Positions 23,561-35,106 of a DNA stretch of 64,000 nucleotides are shown one piece after another. The DNA is from Archivesica marissinica (lineage: Eukaryota; Mollusca; Bivalvia; Venerida; Vesicomyidae), in assembly GCA_014843695.1 (NCBI GenBank), contig CM026395.1:49334557-49398556 (forward strand), read 5' to 3'. Under the pieces are notes generated by a model. That model saw only the letters and a list, made by a program, of their open reading frames with translations. It was not told the DNA's origin and ran no database searches. Each line of letters begins with the position of its first letter. The stretch's first letter is position 1. The translations under genes and the position numbers were made by a program.

Positions 23561-23643
23561 ACTCTGAGGAGCAAAGAACCAGCGTTTCTGTTATACTAAA
23601 CAAAGACGAGTCCGTTATGGAACTGATCGAGGGCAATTATATG
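23561..23643 (+). CDS. RGK-family small GTPase, coding exon 2 (residues 236-263)
   Basis: An 83-nt exon between TAAATTACAG and ATG|GTAAGG, entered in phase 1 and left in phase 0. It encodes the strand after the effector region and the switch II area (SVSVILNKDESVMELIEGNY). Where Ras proteins have DxxGQ, this protein has ELIEGN, so the catalytic Asp/Gly/Gln pattern is absent, as is usual in RGK proteins. No Thr matches Ras Thr35. Skipping this exon would shift the frame. It lies inside a 0.6-kb loop between inverted repeat arms. Confidence 0.9.
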
Positions 23644-23682
23644 GTAAGGTCTATATGATATCATCTTAGAGTTGATGGGTTA

Positions 23683-23900
23683 TGACATCCGTGGACGAGT
23701 GGTTGAGTATTTGACTTCAAATCATTTACCCCTCACCGCTGTAAGTTAGAGTCCAACTGGGGGTGTCGAATTATTCCGTGTAAGGATGTTTTCTAGCTGG
23801 TTTGCGAAGGTCAGTGTATACCCGGGTGCTCGTCCGTGCCTTAAGTACCGAGTAACACCCGGGGTCTTCCGCCACCAATAATATTTAAGCCACCACATCA
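23683..23900 (+). mobile_element. SINE family E
   Basis: Head ATCCGTGGACGAGTGGTTGA, anticodon-region TTGACTTCAAATCATTT, weak box B AGTTAGAGTCC, and body ATACCCGGGTGCTCGTCCGT. It lies between exon 2 and the right inverted-repeat arm. Confidence 0.7.
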
Positions 23901-23924
23901 AACAAATATTCTGGATCCCGATGG

Positions 23925-24092
23925 AACCCCTCTCTTGTGCCCGACGGAAGCCCTCTCTCGAGCCCGATGGAATCCCTCTCTCGAGTCCATCATTACTATA
24001 GTAGACGTATCAAGCACACTGAGAACAATTCTGAACTATGATCATTCACAGATCGTGTTCACACATGTACAGTCAAACCTGTATTAAGCACT
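23925..24092 (-). repeat. Right arm of the inverted repeat flanking exon 2
   Basis: Reverse complement of 23222-23351 and of part of the adjacent GATTCCATCGGGC repeats. It ends TGTACAGTCAAACCTGTATT AAGCA. The related string GCTTAACACAGGTTTGACTG at 47928-47950 shows that the outer end belongs to a dispersed element. Confidence 0.9.
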
Positions 24093-24189
24093 CAGCCAAG
24101 GGAATGTCAGAGCGTTGCTGCTTAGCACATGTAGCTGCTTAATAGAGGTCAAATGTCTAATAAAACAACACATTCGGAATCTGGAAACT

Positions 24190-24245
24190 AGCTGCTTAAT
24201 ACTTAATACAGGTTGGCTGTTTAATACAGGTTGGCTGTTTAATAG
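24190..24245. repeat. 18-bp tandem repeat, about 3 units
   Basis: GGCTGTTTAATACAGGTT repeated, adjacent to and similar in wording to the end of the inverted-repeat arm. Confidence 0.8.
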
Positions 24246-24249
24246 AGAA

Positions 24250-24375
24250 GATCCAGTGTTCCTCTCCGAGCAGTATTTCAGACACGGACCTACTTACGTT
24301 TGGGTAGAACCATCGACCTTCCGCAGGTCAGCTGGATATCTTATTCACATGTAAGAATTCGAGTAGGATTCGAAC
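24250..24375 (-). mobile_element. SINE family E fragment (reverse)
   Basis: CTCCGAGCAGTATTTCAGAC, then TGGGTAGAACCATCGACCTT and TAGGATTCGAACCCAAC. It corresponds to the body and box B of the family, with no complete head. Confidence 0.6.
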
Positions 24376-25205
24376 CCAACTTACAGAGGGCTTTACAATT
24401 GTTCACGTGCAATAGTTTTCCGGGATTTATAGTTACGCCCATGGTTTTCGTTCCACGCCTGTTTCGTTCCATGCCTGTTTTCGAATGTGTTTGCGAATGA
24501 GAATGTCATCGCTGTCAGAAACAGGTGCTTGGATTACACACGCTAGAACTGTCAAACAGGGAAATGAGCAAAACACAAATAAATATTCAATTATTGTTTT
24601 CAATTAATCTCGTTCGCGTGTACCCTAAATACCACTTAACCACTTAAGCAGAGGTATATATATCTATATATATATATACATAGAAATATTTGTTTATGCA
24701 ACATGTGAAGCCGTATGATTTACTTTACACATTCAAAACACATTTATATTACATGAAATGCTATTGGTTGATCGAAAACAGGTGCGTTTTAGCGCCATGT
24801 TGAATTCGCATGTGAGTGAAATTGTAGTTTATTTAAAAAATGTTAACAGTTATGCAATCTGAGCTTAGTGAAATGCATGACATGCAAGAATGATCAATAT
24901 GCATCTGCTATAAACGAGTCTTATTTCAAGTTATTTACCGACGAACCTTAGAGGATCGAAAACCCGTACGTCCATTATACTTCTTAGCAACCGACATTGT
25001 AAACGGCATCAATACTATTTACTGGTTGTTGCATGCGAGTTTGCGTGAAATCAATTCTTAATACTTATACTTCTATCGTAAGATCTCTGCTCTGTTATAC
25101 TGCATCGTTGAGGTGATTTACCAGACTACCAGAGGGTCAGTTAGGGCGTTGGCTTCAATTGTACAACATAGTTCATGTATACTACAGGGTGTGCCGTAAC
25201 TATGT
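24376..25205. other. Mostly unique intron DNA with a dispersed-repeat fragment
   Basis: At 24425-24550 a stretch with CCTGTTTTCGAATGTGTTTG and ACAGGTGCTTGGATTACACA is a diverged match to 60566-60650 in the inverted duplicate, so that part is a dispersed repeat. The rest shows nothing recognisable. Confidence 0.5.
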
Positions 25206-25208
25206 ACT

Positions 25209-25432
25209 AGTTTATACAAAATTATTTAAGCTCGATTGCGAAACAAGTTCTTACACATTTAGTCGCCCTCGAGACCTCATTCCTGATGGAATCCATCGCC
25301 ATGAGGGAGAGAAGAGGCAAAGTGGAATTTTAGTGCCTTGACAAAGGACACTATTGTACCGGCTATAGCGGGGCGCGAACTACAGGCCGCGCACATATGA
25401 AGCGAACGCGCTACCTCTGCGCTACCACGACT
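25209..25432 (-). mobile_element. SINE family B (reverse), near complete
   Basis: Tail AAGCTCGATTGCGAAACAAG to head ending CGCTACCACGACT. The head carries GAACTACAGGCC where most copies have GAACTCCGGACC. Confidence 0.87.
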
Positions 25433-26094
25433 ATGTGCTTTTGTTATAATTAGTATGTACAAATAAATTGCCTATTAAATACATAGTAAAAACTAAAAGC
25501 ATACAGTCTCTTCATTTATATTTCCAATCTTTCATTTATTCTGATACCACATCCACTGTGAGGAGGTATTCAAATCAAACTGAAAACAGCAAACATATCA
25601 CAAATTTAATGGTGAGCATTGACAGTAGTCACATGTGAATGACGTCACTGTGTATTCCTCCGCCAACTATTACAGTATACCCAACCATCAGTTTGCAATG
25701 TCTGACTTCTTATATAACATCTTTTCTACACATCAACTAGTCTGAAGTATTCTCAAGTCACATACGTTGGCAAAAACACACAACTATACACTGCCCGTCA
25801 TGAAAATGCATTTTTACCCCAAAGAACAATGGACTATATTAATTATTGGGCTACATTCGAGCGGACCTCGGATGCACATACGCCTATTTACGTATATACA
25901 ACCTTAAATAGGACAACCATAAGCTGTATAGCTTTCTGTCCAATTCCTTATTTCAATTTGTCTCGCAATGGAGCTAAAATAAATATGTATAAACTAAACA
26001 TAAATATGTCTTGTCGTTCCCATGATTACTCCGTACAGGGAGATATACTCTACACGTCTTCGATATAGAATTTCATAGAAACTCATATTTCCGC
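25433..26094. other. Unique intron DNA; SINE B tail scrap at 25955-25999
   Basis: Apart from TCGCAATGGAGCTAAAATAA and ATATGTATAAACTAAAC (a bare family B tail, + strand), I see no feature. Confidence 0.55.
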
Positions 26095-26355
26095 GTGTGT
26101 TTTACGCTTATGTATCGTCGCTACCGGTTGCCCATATGAGCGACGCCTTCTGAAGAGATTAGTTATTTTAGATTTTTGGGAGGATAGTGCACTGATACAG
26201 ACAAAGACACATTCCAGAATCTCATCTGGTTCTTTTACGTGATCGGTGTAAAGCACCGACACGAGACCTCGGTTTAATGTCCCATCTGAAAGACTGTTAA
26301 TTTTATTAGATCCCTGGATTCCCAGTTCATCGTGTTAACCACTAGACTACGTATC
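26095..26355 (-). mobile_element. SINE family C (reverse), with internal deletion
   Basis: Complete tail and body. About 30 bp around box B (CAGACGGGGGATCGAACC in other copies) are missing, and the head ends CTAGACTACGTATCC. Confidence 0.85.
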
Positions 26356-26940
26356 CTCTGTATTTCCGCATACTAATGCGTCTTTTATTTTGAACTTCGG
26401 TTATATACTGTTACAATGTACCAAAGCATATACATTTTGGGAGACATACATCCAGTGGAAGGGAATCACGCCCACTTCTATCTCTATTAATTACTCTTCA
26501 TTTGGGAGAACTCCATGAGTCACCTAGTAAGCATATATATTCAATCATTCGGTTACGCTTTCGTTAAATTACAGAATCACTCGTCTCACGTGGATAATAA
26601 ATATCCCCCCTAAGACATCCCTTGATAGGTTTACATTTTTTATTATCTCTTATTTGGCCAGAATCTTAGATAAATCGAAACAAGTAGTGTGTTCGAATTA
26701 ATGTCCTCCGTCTGTAGATGGGCACACCGTAGGCGTCAGTGAAACTATTGATCAGGCCACTTCAAGGAAATGCTAACTTTTCGATCAAGATCTAGATCCT
26801 TGTTTTGATAATATTGAAGTGTCATATTTGCAGCATGCTCAGACATCAATTCAGCTTGCATTGCATTTAATTGTCTTGTGTATGACACACATCACCCATA
26901 AAAACACGAGATATAGTTTGGTACCAGAAAAGGTCGCCTG
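26356..26940. other. No feature seen within intron 2
   Basis: Unique AT-rich DNA without repeats or usable reading frames. Confidence 0.5.
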
Positions 26941-27186
26941 GACGGATCTGTAGTCCAGTGGTAACACGCTGGATTGGTAATCAAGTGACCGTAGGTTCGA
27001 TCCCCCGTCAGACCCTAATAAAATTAATAATCTTTCACATGGGACGTTAAACCGAGGTCTCGTGTCGGTGCTGTACACCGGGCACGTAAAAGAACCAGAG
27101 GAGACTCTGGAATGGGTCTCTGTCTGTATCATTGCACTATCCTCCAAAAATCTAAAATTACTAATTTCTTCAGGAGGCGTCGCTAA
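26941..27186 (+). mobile_element. SINE family C, full head, tail cut short
   Basis: Starts ACGGATCTGTAGTCCAGTGG, has box B TAGGTTCGATCCCCCGTC, and ends at AGGAGGCGTCGCTA, where the LINE tail begins. The last 40 bp of the family are missing. Confidence 0.87.
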
Positions 27187-27188
27187 TA

Positions 27189-27480
27189 TAGGCTATCAAA
27201 GTTTTACTGGTTACGGTTTTTATGTTTCATTATGCCATTTCTTGTTTTAATTTGTAGGGGGCCTTTGTGGTAGATTGACTTAATTGTTCAGATGAGTTAT
27301 CTCGTTAAATAAAGCCTTTATTATTAATAGTATTAGGCTATCAAAGTTTTACTGGTTACGGTTTTTATGTTTCATTATGCCATTTCTTGTTTTAATTTGT
27401 AGGGGGCCTTTGTGGTAGATTGACTTAATTGTTCAGATGAGTTATCTCGTTAAATACAGCCTTTATTAATATTATTATTA
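27189..27480 (+). mobile_element. LINE 3' end, tandemly duplicated
   Basis: A segment of about 140 bp (GGCTATCAAAGTTTTACTGG ... GTTATCTCGTTAAATAAAGC) occurs twice, at 27189 and 27333, almost without change. Each ends with an ATT-rich tail. It is similar to 16500-16860. Confidence 0.75.
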
Positions 27481-27509
27481 TTATCATCATCACGAGTGGT
27501 GGTAATGCA

Positions 27510-29349
27510 CGAGTGAAATGTGCTGGTATAGATTATATGTAAGATAATGTGCTAGTATAGATTATATGTAAGATTATGTGCTGGTATAGATTATAATTAT
27601 GTAAGATAATGTGCTGGTATAGATTATATATAAGATAATGTGCTGGTATAGATTATAATTATGTAAGATAATGTGCTGGTATAGATTATATGTAAGATAA
27701 TGTGCTGGTATAGATTATATATAAGATAATGTGCTGGTATAGATTATAATTATGTAAGATAATGTGCTAGTATAGATTATATGTAAGATAATGTGCTGGT
27801 ATAGATTATATATAAGATAATGTGCTGGTACATATTATATGTTAGATAATGTGCTGGTATAGATTATATGTAAGATAATGTGCTGGTATAGATTATATGT
27901 AAGATAATGTGCTGGTATAGATTATATGTAAGATTATGTGCTGGTATAGATTATATGTAAGATAATGTGCTGGTATAGATTATATGTAAGATTATGTGCT
28001 GGTATAGCTTATATGTAAGATAATGTGCTGGTATAGATTATATGTAAGATAATGTGCTGGTATAGATTATATGTAAGATAATGTGCTGGTATAGATTATA
28101 TGTAAGATAATGTGCTGGTATAGATTATATGTAAGATAATGTGCTGGTATAGATTATATGTAAGATTATGTGCTGGTATAGATTATATGTAAGATAATGT
28201 GCTGGTATAGATTATATGTAAGATTATGTGCTGGTATAGATTATATATAAGATAATGTGCTGGTATAGATTATATGTAAGATTATGTGCTGGTATAGATT
28301 ATAATTATGTAAGATAATGTGCTGGTATAGATTATATGTAAGATTATGTGCTGGTATAGATTACAATTATGTAAGATAATGTGCTGGTATAGATTATATG
28401 TAAGATTATGTGCTGGTATAGATTATAATTATGTAAGATAATGTGCTGGTATAGATTATATGTAAGATAATGTGCTGGTATAGATTATAATTATGTAAGA
28501 TAATGTGCTGGTATAGATTATATGTAAGATTATGTGCTGGTATAGATTATAATTATGTAAGAAAATGTGCTGGTATAGATTATATGTAAGATTATGTGCT
28601 GGTATAGATTATAATTATGTAAGATAATGTGCTGGTATAGATTATATGTTAGATAATGTGCTGGTATAGATTATATGTAAGATAATGTGCTGGTATAGAT
28701 TATATGTAAGATTATGTGCTAGTATAGATTATATGTAAGATAATGTGCTGGTATAGATTATATGTAAGATTATGTGCTGGTATAGATTATATGTAAGATA
28801 ATGTGCTGGTACAGATTATAATTATGTAAGATAATGTGCTGGTATAGATTATATGTAAGATAATGTGCTGGTATAGATTATATGTAAGATTATGTGCTGG
28901 TATAGATTATATGTAAGATAATGTGCTGGTATAGATTATATGTAAGATTATGTGCTGGTATAGATTATAATTATGTAAGATAATGTGCTGGTATAGATTA
29001 TATGTAAGATTATGTGCTGGTATAGATTATATGTAAGATTATGTGCTGGTATAGATTATATGTAAGATAATGTGCTGGTATAGATTATATGTAAGATTAT
29101 GTGCTGGTATAGATTATATGTAAGATTATGTGCTGGTATAGATTATATGTAAGATAATGTGCTGGTATAGATTATATGTAAGATAATGTGCTGGTATAGA
29201 TTATATGTAAGATAATGTGCTAGTATAGATTATATGTAAGATAATGTGCTGGTACATATTATATATAAGATAATGTGCTGGTACAGATTCTAATTATGTA
29301 AGATAATGTGCTGGTATAGATTATATGTAAGATAATGTGCTGGTATAGA
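27510..29349. repeat. 29/33-bp minisatellite, about 62 units
   Basis: The unit is GATAATGTGCTGGTATAGAT plus TATATGTAA (29 bp). A 33-bp variant has TATAATTATGTAA. GATAATG and GATTATG starts alternate in places, giving a two-unit higher-order period. The array lies in intron 2. Confidence 0.95.
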
Positions 29350-29404
29350 TCTTTTCGTCTTTCCCAAATCTGTAAATTCGGTTTCATATGTTCAATTCTT
29401 TCCT

Positions 29405-29640
29405 GCGAGTAATGTATATATCGGTGTTTACCCGGGTGTTTCAGTCCGTGCCTGAAATATAGCTCGGAGGTACACCCGGGTGTTCCTGAACTATTGCTCG
29501 GAGGTACACCCGGGTGTTCCTGAAATATAGCTCGGAGGTACACCCGGGTGTTCCTGAAATATAGCTCGGAGGTACACCCGGGTGTTCCTGAACTATTGCT
29601 CGGAGGTACACCCGGGTGTTCCTTCACCAATTATACCTCA
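29405..29640 (+). repeat. 34-bp tandem repeat grown from SINE family E, about 5 units
   Basis: The first segment, TTTACCCGGGTGTTTCAGTC CGTGCCTGAAATA, matches the body of SINE E. GCTCGGAGGTACACCCGGGT GTTCCTGAAATATA then repeats about five times, and the SINE body resumes (CACCAATTATACCTCAGTGG). Every unit has CCCGGG. The 123-codon - strand frame here is a by-product. Confidence 0.8.
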
Positions 29641-29664
29641 GTGGAAAGTCACCATAATAACATT

Positions 29665-29845
29665 TTTGGCAGGCTACAGCGGTTAACCAGTACTTGGTTC
29701 ACCAACCTCCGTAAGAAACTGCCAATGTTTTCATATAAAGAGACACGGTCTGAGTGGGGCTGGAACCCGTGACCATCAGTAATGATAGGTTGCAGTGGTA
29801 TACAAGTCAGCGACCGTAACCGCTCGACCACTGGGCGGACACAGT
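29665..29845 (-). mobile_element. SINE family F (reverse), tail missing
   Basis: GGTTAACCAGTACTTGGTTC through the head TCGACCACTGGGCGGACA. The family tail is absent because the segment abuts the expanded SINE E. Confidence 0.7.
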
Positions 29846-29849
29846 TTAT

Positions 29850-30740
29850 CACATAACTATGCTTTTATACAGTTTCATACAGCCATCACATAGTGTCTTG
29901 TATGTACACACGTGTAATACAACCTGGAAGGATTGAATTCTGATTGGTTGAGAGAATAACTTTAAGCTGTTGGTGCAGCTTCAAACCCCAAAAACAAAAA
30001 TATAACATAATTGCAAATCTTTTTGTAGTTCACAAATCTCTACTAGTCATCAAACTGATATTGATTCAAGAAACCAAGTAAACTTTTCTCTCTCAAATTG
30101 ACACGGCCACCTCCTATATCTCTGAAGAATTTATTTCAGATATCAGCTAATCTAATGTATCTGATCAGGTTATCATACAATAACATTACGAAATAACTCG
30201 ATATAAGGAGTCTAATCATTCTGAGACGAAGACGCAAAAAAAGGGGGATGGGGAAGAAATCAACAATTATATGGTATTTTAATCACAGTACTGTACACGG
30301 TGCAATTTTCACGAGGGGTTAAATTTTTACTAATTTAGCGTCCTTTAAAAAGTCGCTAACATTGACTATCTCGAACATTGTGGTTATATTCTAACGTTAA
30401 TCTAAGAACAATATTAAAGATATTAAAGCCGGATGATTTTTGTTTTCGTTGAAAAAGGCTTTTTAAGCCGAACATTCGGATGTAGAGAGTACCACACATA
30501 TATTCTAACGCACAATCTTATCAACAATATGTGAAGATTATCCTTTATCTGCCATGTTTACTGTTGTCCAATGTTTGTTTTTATATTTTTAGCGCATTGT
30601 GTAGCCCTGAAATACTGTCCGAATGGGGCACCACTAAAATGAGAACCCTACACTGTGATGTGCGGATTGATCTAATAAGACTCCGTCATTTTTCAGAACA
30701 AAATACGATTAATTAATGGATGTGGTTGACTTTCTAGTAG
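29850..30740. other. No feature seen within intron 2
   Basis: Unique sequence. A 61-codon frame at 30531-30716 has no recognisable features or splice context. Confidence 0.5.
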
Positions 30741-32980
30741 CACGTGTTTAGTAACATATGTCGTAGCCTCTCCTAGAAATCCGGCAATCGCCACAACATT
30801 CAACGTTAAGCACGTGTTTAGTAACATATGTCGTAGCCTCTCCTAGAAATCCGGCAATCGCCACAACATTCAACGTTAAGCACGTGTTTAGTAACATATG
30901 TCGTAGCCTCTCCTAGAAATCCGGCAATCGCCACAACATTCAACGTTAAGCACGTGTTTAGTAACATATGTCGTAGCCTCTCCTAGAAATCCGGCAATCG
31001 CCACAACATTCAACGTTAAGGACGTGTTTAGTAACATATGTCGTAGCCTCTCCTAGAAATCCGGCAATCGCCACAACATTCAACGTTAAGGACGTGTTTA
31101 GTAACATATGTCGTAGCCTCTCCTAGAAATCCGGAAATCGCCACAACATTCAACGTTAAGCACGTGTTTAGTAACATATGTCGTAGCCTCTCCTAGAAAT
31201 CCGGCAATCGCCACAACATTCAACGTTAAGCACGTGTTCAGTAACATATGTCGTAGCCTCTCCTAGAAATCCGGCAATCGCCACAACATTCAACGTTAAG
31301 CACGTGTTTAGTAACATATGTCGTAGCCTCTCCTAGAAATCCGGCAATCGCCACAACATTCAACGTTAAGCACGTGTTTAGTAACATATGTCGTAGCCTC
31401 TCCTAGAAATCCGGCAATCGCCACAACATTCAACGTTAAGCACGTGTTTAGTAACATATGTCGTAGCCTCTCCTAGAAATCCGGCAATCGCCACAACATT
31501 CAACGTTAAGCACGTGTTTAGTAACATATGTCGTAGCCTCTCCTAGAAATCCGGCAATCGCCACAACATTCAACGTTAAGGACGTGTTTAGTAACATATG
31601 TCGTAGCCTCTCCTAGAAATCCGGCAATCGCCACAACATTCAACGTTAAGCACGTGTTTAGTAACATATGTCGTAGCCTCTCCTAGAAATCCGGCAATCG
31701 CCACAACATTCAACGTTAAGCACGTGTTTAGTAACATATGTCGTAGCCTCTCCTAGAAATCCGGCAATCGCCACAACATTCAACGTTAAGCACGTGTTTA
31801 GTAACATATGTCGTAGCCTCTCCTAGAAATCCGGCAATCGCCACAACATTCAACGTTAAGCACGTGTTTAGTAACATATGTCGTAGCCTCTCCTAGAAAT
31901 CCGGCAATCGTCACAACATTCAACGTTAAGCACGTGTTTAGTAACATATGTCGTAGCCTCTCCTAGAAATCCGGCAATCGCCACAACATTCAACGTTAAG
32001 CACGTGTTTAGTAACATATGTCGTAGCCTCTCCTAGAAATCCGGCAATCGTCACAACATTCAACGTTAAGCACGTGTTTAGTAACATATGTCGTAGCCTC
32101 TCCTAGAAATCCGGCAATCGCCACAACATTCAACGTTAAGCACGTGTTTAGTAACATATGTCGTAGCCTCTCCTAGAAATCCGGCAATCGCCACAACATT
32201 CAACGTTAAGCACGTGTTTAGTAACATATGTCGTAGCCTCTCCTAGAAATCCGGCAATCGCCACAACATTCAACGTTAAGCACGTGTTTAGTAACATATG
32301 TCGTAGCCTCTCCTAGAAATCCGGTAATCGCCACAACATTCAACGTTAAGCACGTGTTTAGTAACATATGTCGTAGCCTCTCCTAGAAATCCGGTAATCG
32401 CCACAACATTCAACGTTAAGCACGTGTTTAGTAACATATGTCGTAGCCTCTCCTAGAAATCCGGTAATCGCCACAACATTCAACGTTAAGCACGTGTTTA
32501 GTAACATATGTCGTAGCCTCTCCTAGAAATCCGGTAATCGCCACAACATTCAACGTTAAGCACGTGTTTAGTAACATATGTCGTAGCCTCTCCTAGAAAT
32601 CCGGTAATCGCCACAACATTCAACGTTAAGCACGTGTTTAGTAACATATGTCGTAGCCTCTCCTAGAAATCCGGTAATCGCCACAACATTCAACGTTAAG
32701 CACGTGTTTAGTAACATATGTCGTAGCCTCTCCTAGAAATCCGGTAATCGCCACAACATTCAACGTTAAGCACGTGTTTAGTAACATATGTCGTAGCCTC
32801 TCCTAGAAATCCGGTAATCGCCACAACATTCAACGTTAAGGACGTGTTTAGTAACATATGTCGTAGCCTCTCCTAGAAATCCGGCAATCGTCACAACATT
32901 CAACGTTAAGCACGTGTTTAGTAAATTATGTCGTAGCCTCTCCTAGAAATCCGGTAATCGCCACAACATTCAACGTTAAG
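30741..32980. repeat. 70-bp satellite array, exactly 32 units
   Basis: The unit runs CACGTGTTTAGTAACATATG, TCGTAGCCTCTCCTAGAAAT, CCGGCAATCGCCACAACATT, CAACGTTAAG. The array spans 2240 bp with no length change. Differences are few: GACGTG replaces CACGTG in the units starting at 31021, 31091, 31581 and 32841, and GGTAATCG replaces GGCAATCG in nearly all of the last ten units. The clustering of that variant shows local spread. All frames contain stops. Confidence 0.97.
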
Positions 32981-33572
32981 CATAGCTCAAGCATGCATGC
33001 ATATACAATACGAGTTAAGCAATTCCGATGTGCATACACCAACAATGAGATACCACGCTAATTTTCTATTACCTCCCTTGGCAGATACAGTCTGATTTAT
33101 CCCAACATGTAAATAGGCCCTTTTAGTTAGACTCCTTTGTTTTTATTGTTGTTTCCTAACCAGATGTTGCGGTATGATAAATGTGATTTTATCAAAATCG
33201 TGTTAATTAACTGATAACATTGTTGTACACATAAGTACCCATTGCATATACTATAGGAGGCATGTCGATATATAGTCATTTAATAATTATAAGAAGCGAA
33301 AATGGAATACATTTGCTAACATGTTGTGCAAAGGAAACAAGGGTAAAAACCGAGAAAAACACTTAATAGGGCCTATGTACATTTAGAGAGTATTCAGGAG
33401 CAGTAACTGACCGGTGTCTCTCATGTTTTATGTGGTTCAGCTTGTGGTTTTGTTACATGTTTTTTGTTTTATGACATTTTGGTAGCATTTTCATAATGAA
33501 AAATATATACTATGTGGGATCAAAATGTGCGAAATATTGGATACATTAGTGCAATGGGTGATGTATTATTTT
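32981..33572. other. No feature seen within intron 2
   Basis: Unique AT-rich DNA between the 70-bp array and SINE C. Confidence 0.5.
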
Positions 33573-33860
33573 GTGTGTGTTTTAAGTTTATTTATCGTCG
33601 CTACCGGTTGCCCATATGAGCGACGCCTCTTGAAGAGATTAGTCATTTTAGATTTTGGAGGATAGTGCAATGATACAGACAGAGACACATTGCAGAGTCT
33701 CCTCTGGTTCTTTTACGTGCACGGTGTAAAGCACCGACACGAGACCTCGGTTTAACGTCCCATCTGAAAGACTGTTAATTTTATTAGGATCAGACGGGGG
33801 TCGAACCTGTGACCCCTGCATTACCAGTCCAGCGTGTTACCACTGGACTACAGATCCGTC
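33573..33860 (-). mobile_element. SINE family C, full-length (reverse)
   Basis: One of the best-preserved copies: tail GTTTATTTATCGTCGCTACC, body, box B in reverse GGTCGAACC, and head ending CACTGGACTACAGATCCGTC. Confidence 0.9.
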
Positions 33861-34440
33861 TGTGAGGATTATTTTCTTCCCTCATGATAGTAAAATCCAT
33901 AATTCTAAAATTTGTAACGAAAAAATAAAGCTCAATATAAAAGTGCACAGTTTTTATTGTATCAGTAAACATTATATGTAAAGAAAATTGTCATTGAAGT
34001 ATAGAAAATGTATTCCTTGTTATTTTGGTGTACAATAGACAGTACCCGGAAATAAACACAAACAATATTTCTTAGAAGATACATAACTCCTACGTTTTTT
34101 AAAAATTCTATTCTCTAAAAGATATATTATACATAATATTAATTTCAAATGTCATAGGCTTTGGATGACAACTCAAGCAAGCTTGCAAGGAAAATCTATA
34201 TATCTCTCTCTTTATATATATATGAAAGGAAAAACAAGTAAAATCTATATATCTCTCTCTTTATATATATATGAAAGGAAAAACAATTAATTAGTTCAAG
34301 GTAATTGGGTTTGGGCATGATTAGCCCGTTCCGAGAGAATAATAATACGATTGGTTAATATGAGGAAGGCAACCAATTTGAGTACGAGGCATTGGGACCT
34401 TGTACAGCAAACAACTAACGAAATAAGTAGAGTGCACTCG
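33861..34440. other. Unique intron DNA with a 49-bp duplication
   Basis: AAAATCTATATATCTCTCTC followed by TATATGAAAGGAAAAACAA occurs at 34191 and again at about 34240. Nothing else is recognised. Confidence 0.6.
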
Positions 34441-34965
34441 CTAGAGCTTATACTCCCCCGTAGAGCATATGCATTCACCGTAGAGTGTATACATCCACAG
34501 TAGAGCTTATACATCCACCGTAGAGTTTATACCTCCACCGTAGAGTTTAAGCATCCACAGTAGAGCTTATGCATCCACCGTAGAGTTTATACCTCCACCG
34601 TAGAGTGTATACACCCACAGTAGAGCTTATGCATCCACCGTAGAGATTATGCATCAACCGTAGAGTTTATACCTCCACCGTAGAGCTTATACCTCCGCCG
34701 TAGAGCTTATGCATCCACCGTAGAGTTTAAACCTCCACCGTATAGCTTAAACCTCCACCATAGAGCTTATACCTCCCCGTAGAGCTTATACCTCCACCGT
34801 AAAGCTTATACCTCTACCGAGGAGCTTATACCTCCACCGTATAGCTTATACCTCCATCGTAGAGCTTAAACCCCTCGTAGAGCTTATACCTCCATCGTAG
34901 AGCTTATACCTCCACCGTAGAGCTTATACATCGCCGTAGAGCTTATACCTTCCCCTAGAGCGTAT
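34441..34965. repeat. 20-bp degenerate minisatellite, about 26 units
   Basis: The unit is GAGCTTATACCTCCACCGTA with many point changes (GAGTTTATA, GCATCCACAG, CCCCGTA). It is older and more diverged than the neighbouring arrays. Confidence 0.93.
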
Positions 34966-35106
34966 GCCTTCACTGCGCACATTCGGATCGTAGCTAATGG
35001 TTAATGACTCGGTCATAGGTCCATTTCGAACCTTCCCATTACAGTTCATGAACATCCATCCGTAAGTTATTAAGCAATCCTGCAGACAGACAAACAAACA
35101 AGCAAA

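Noticed and set aside
23222..24092. A single DNA transposon containing exon 2, with the two arms as its terminal repeats
   Set aside because: The arms end alike, but the interior holds a conserved gene exon and a SINE, and no target-site duplication is clear. Two opposed insertions are simpler.
30741..32980. CRISPR-like array
   Set aside because: The repeats are directly adjacent without unique spacers, in an intron of an animal gene.
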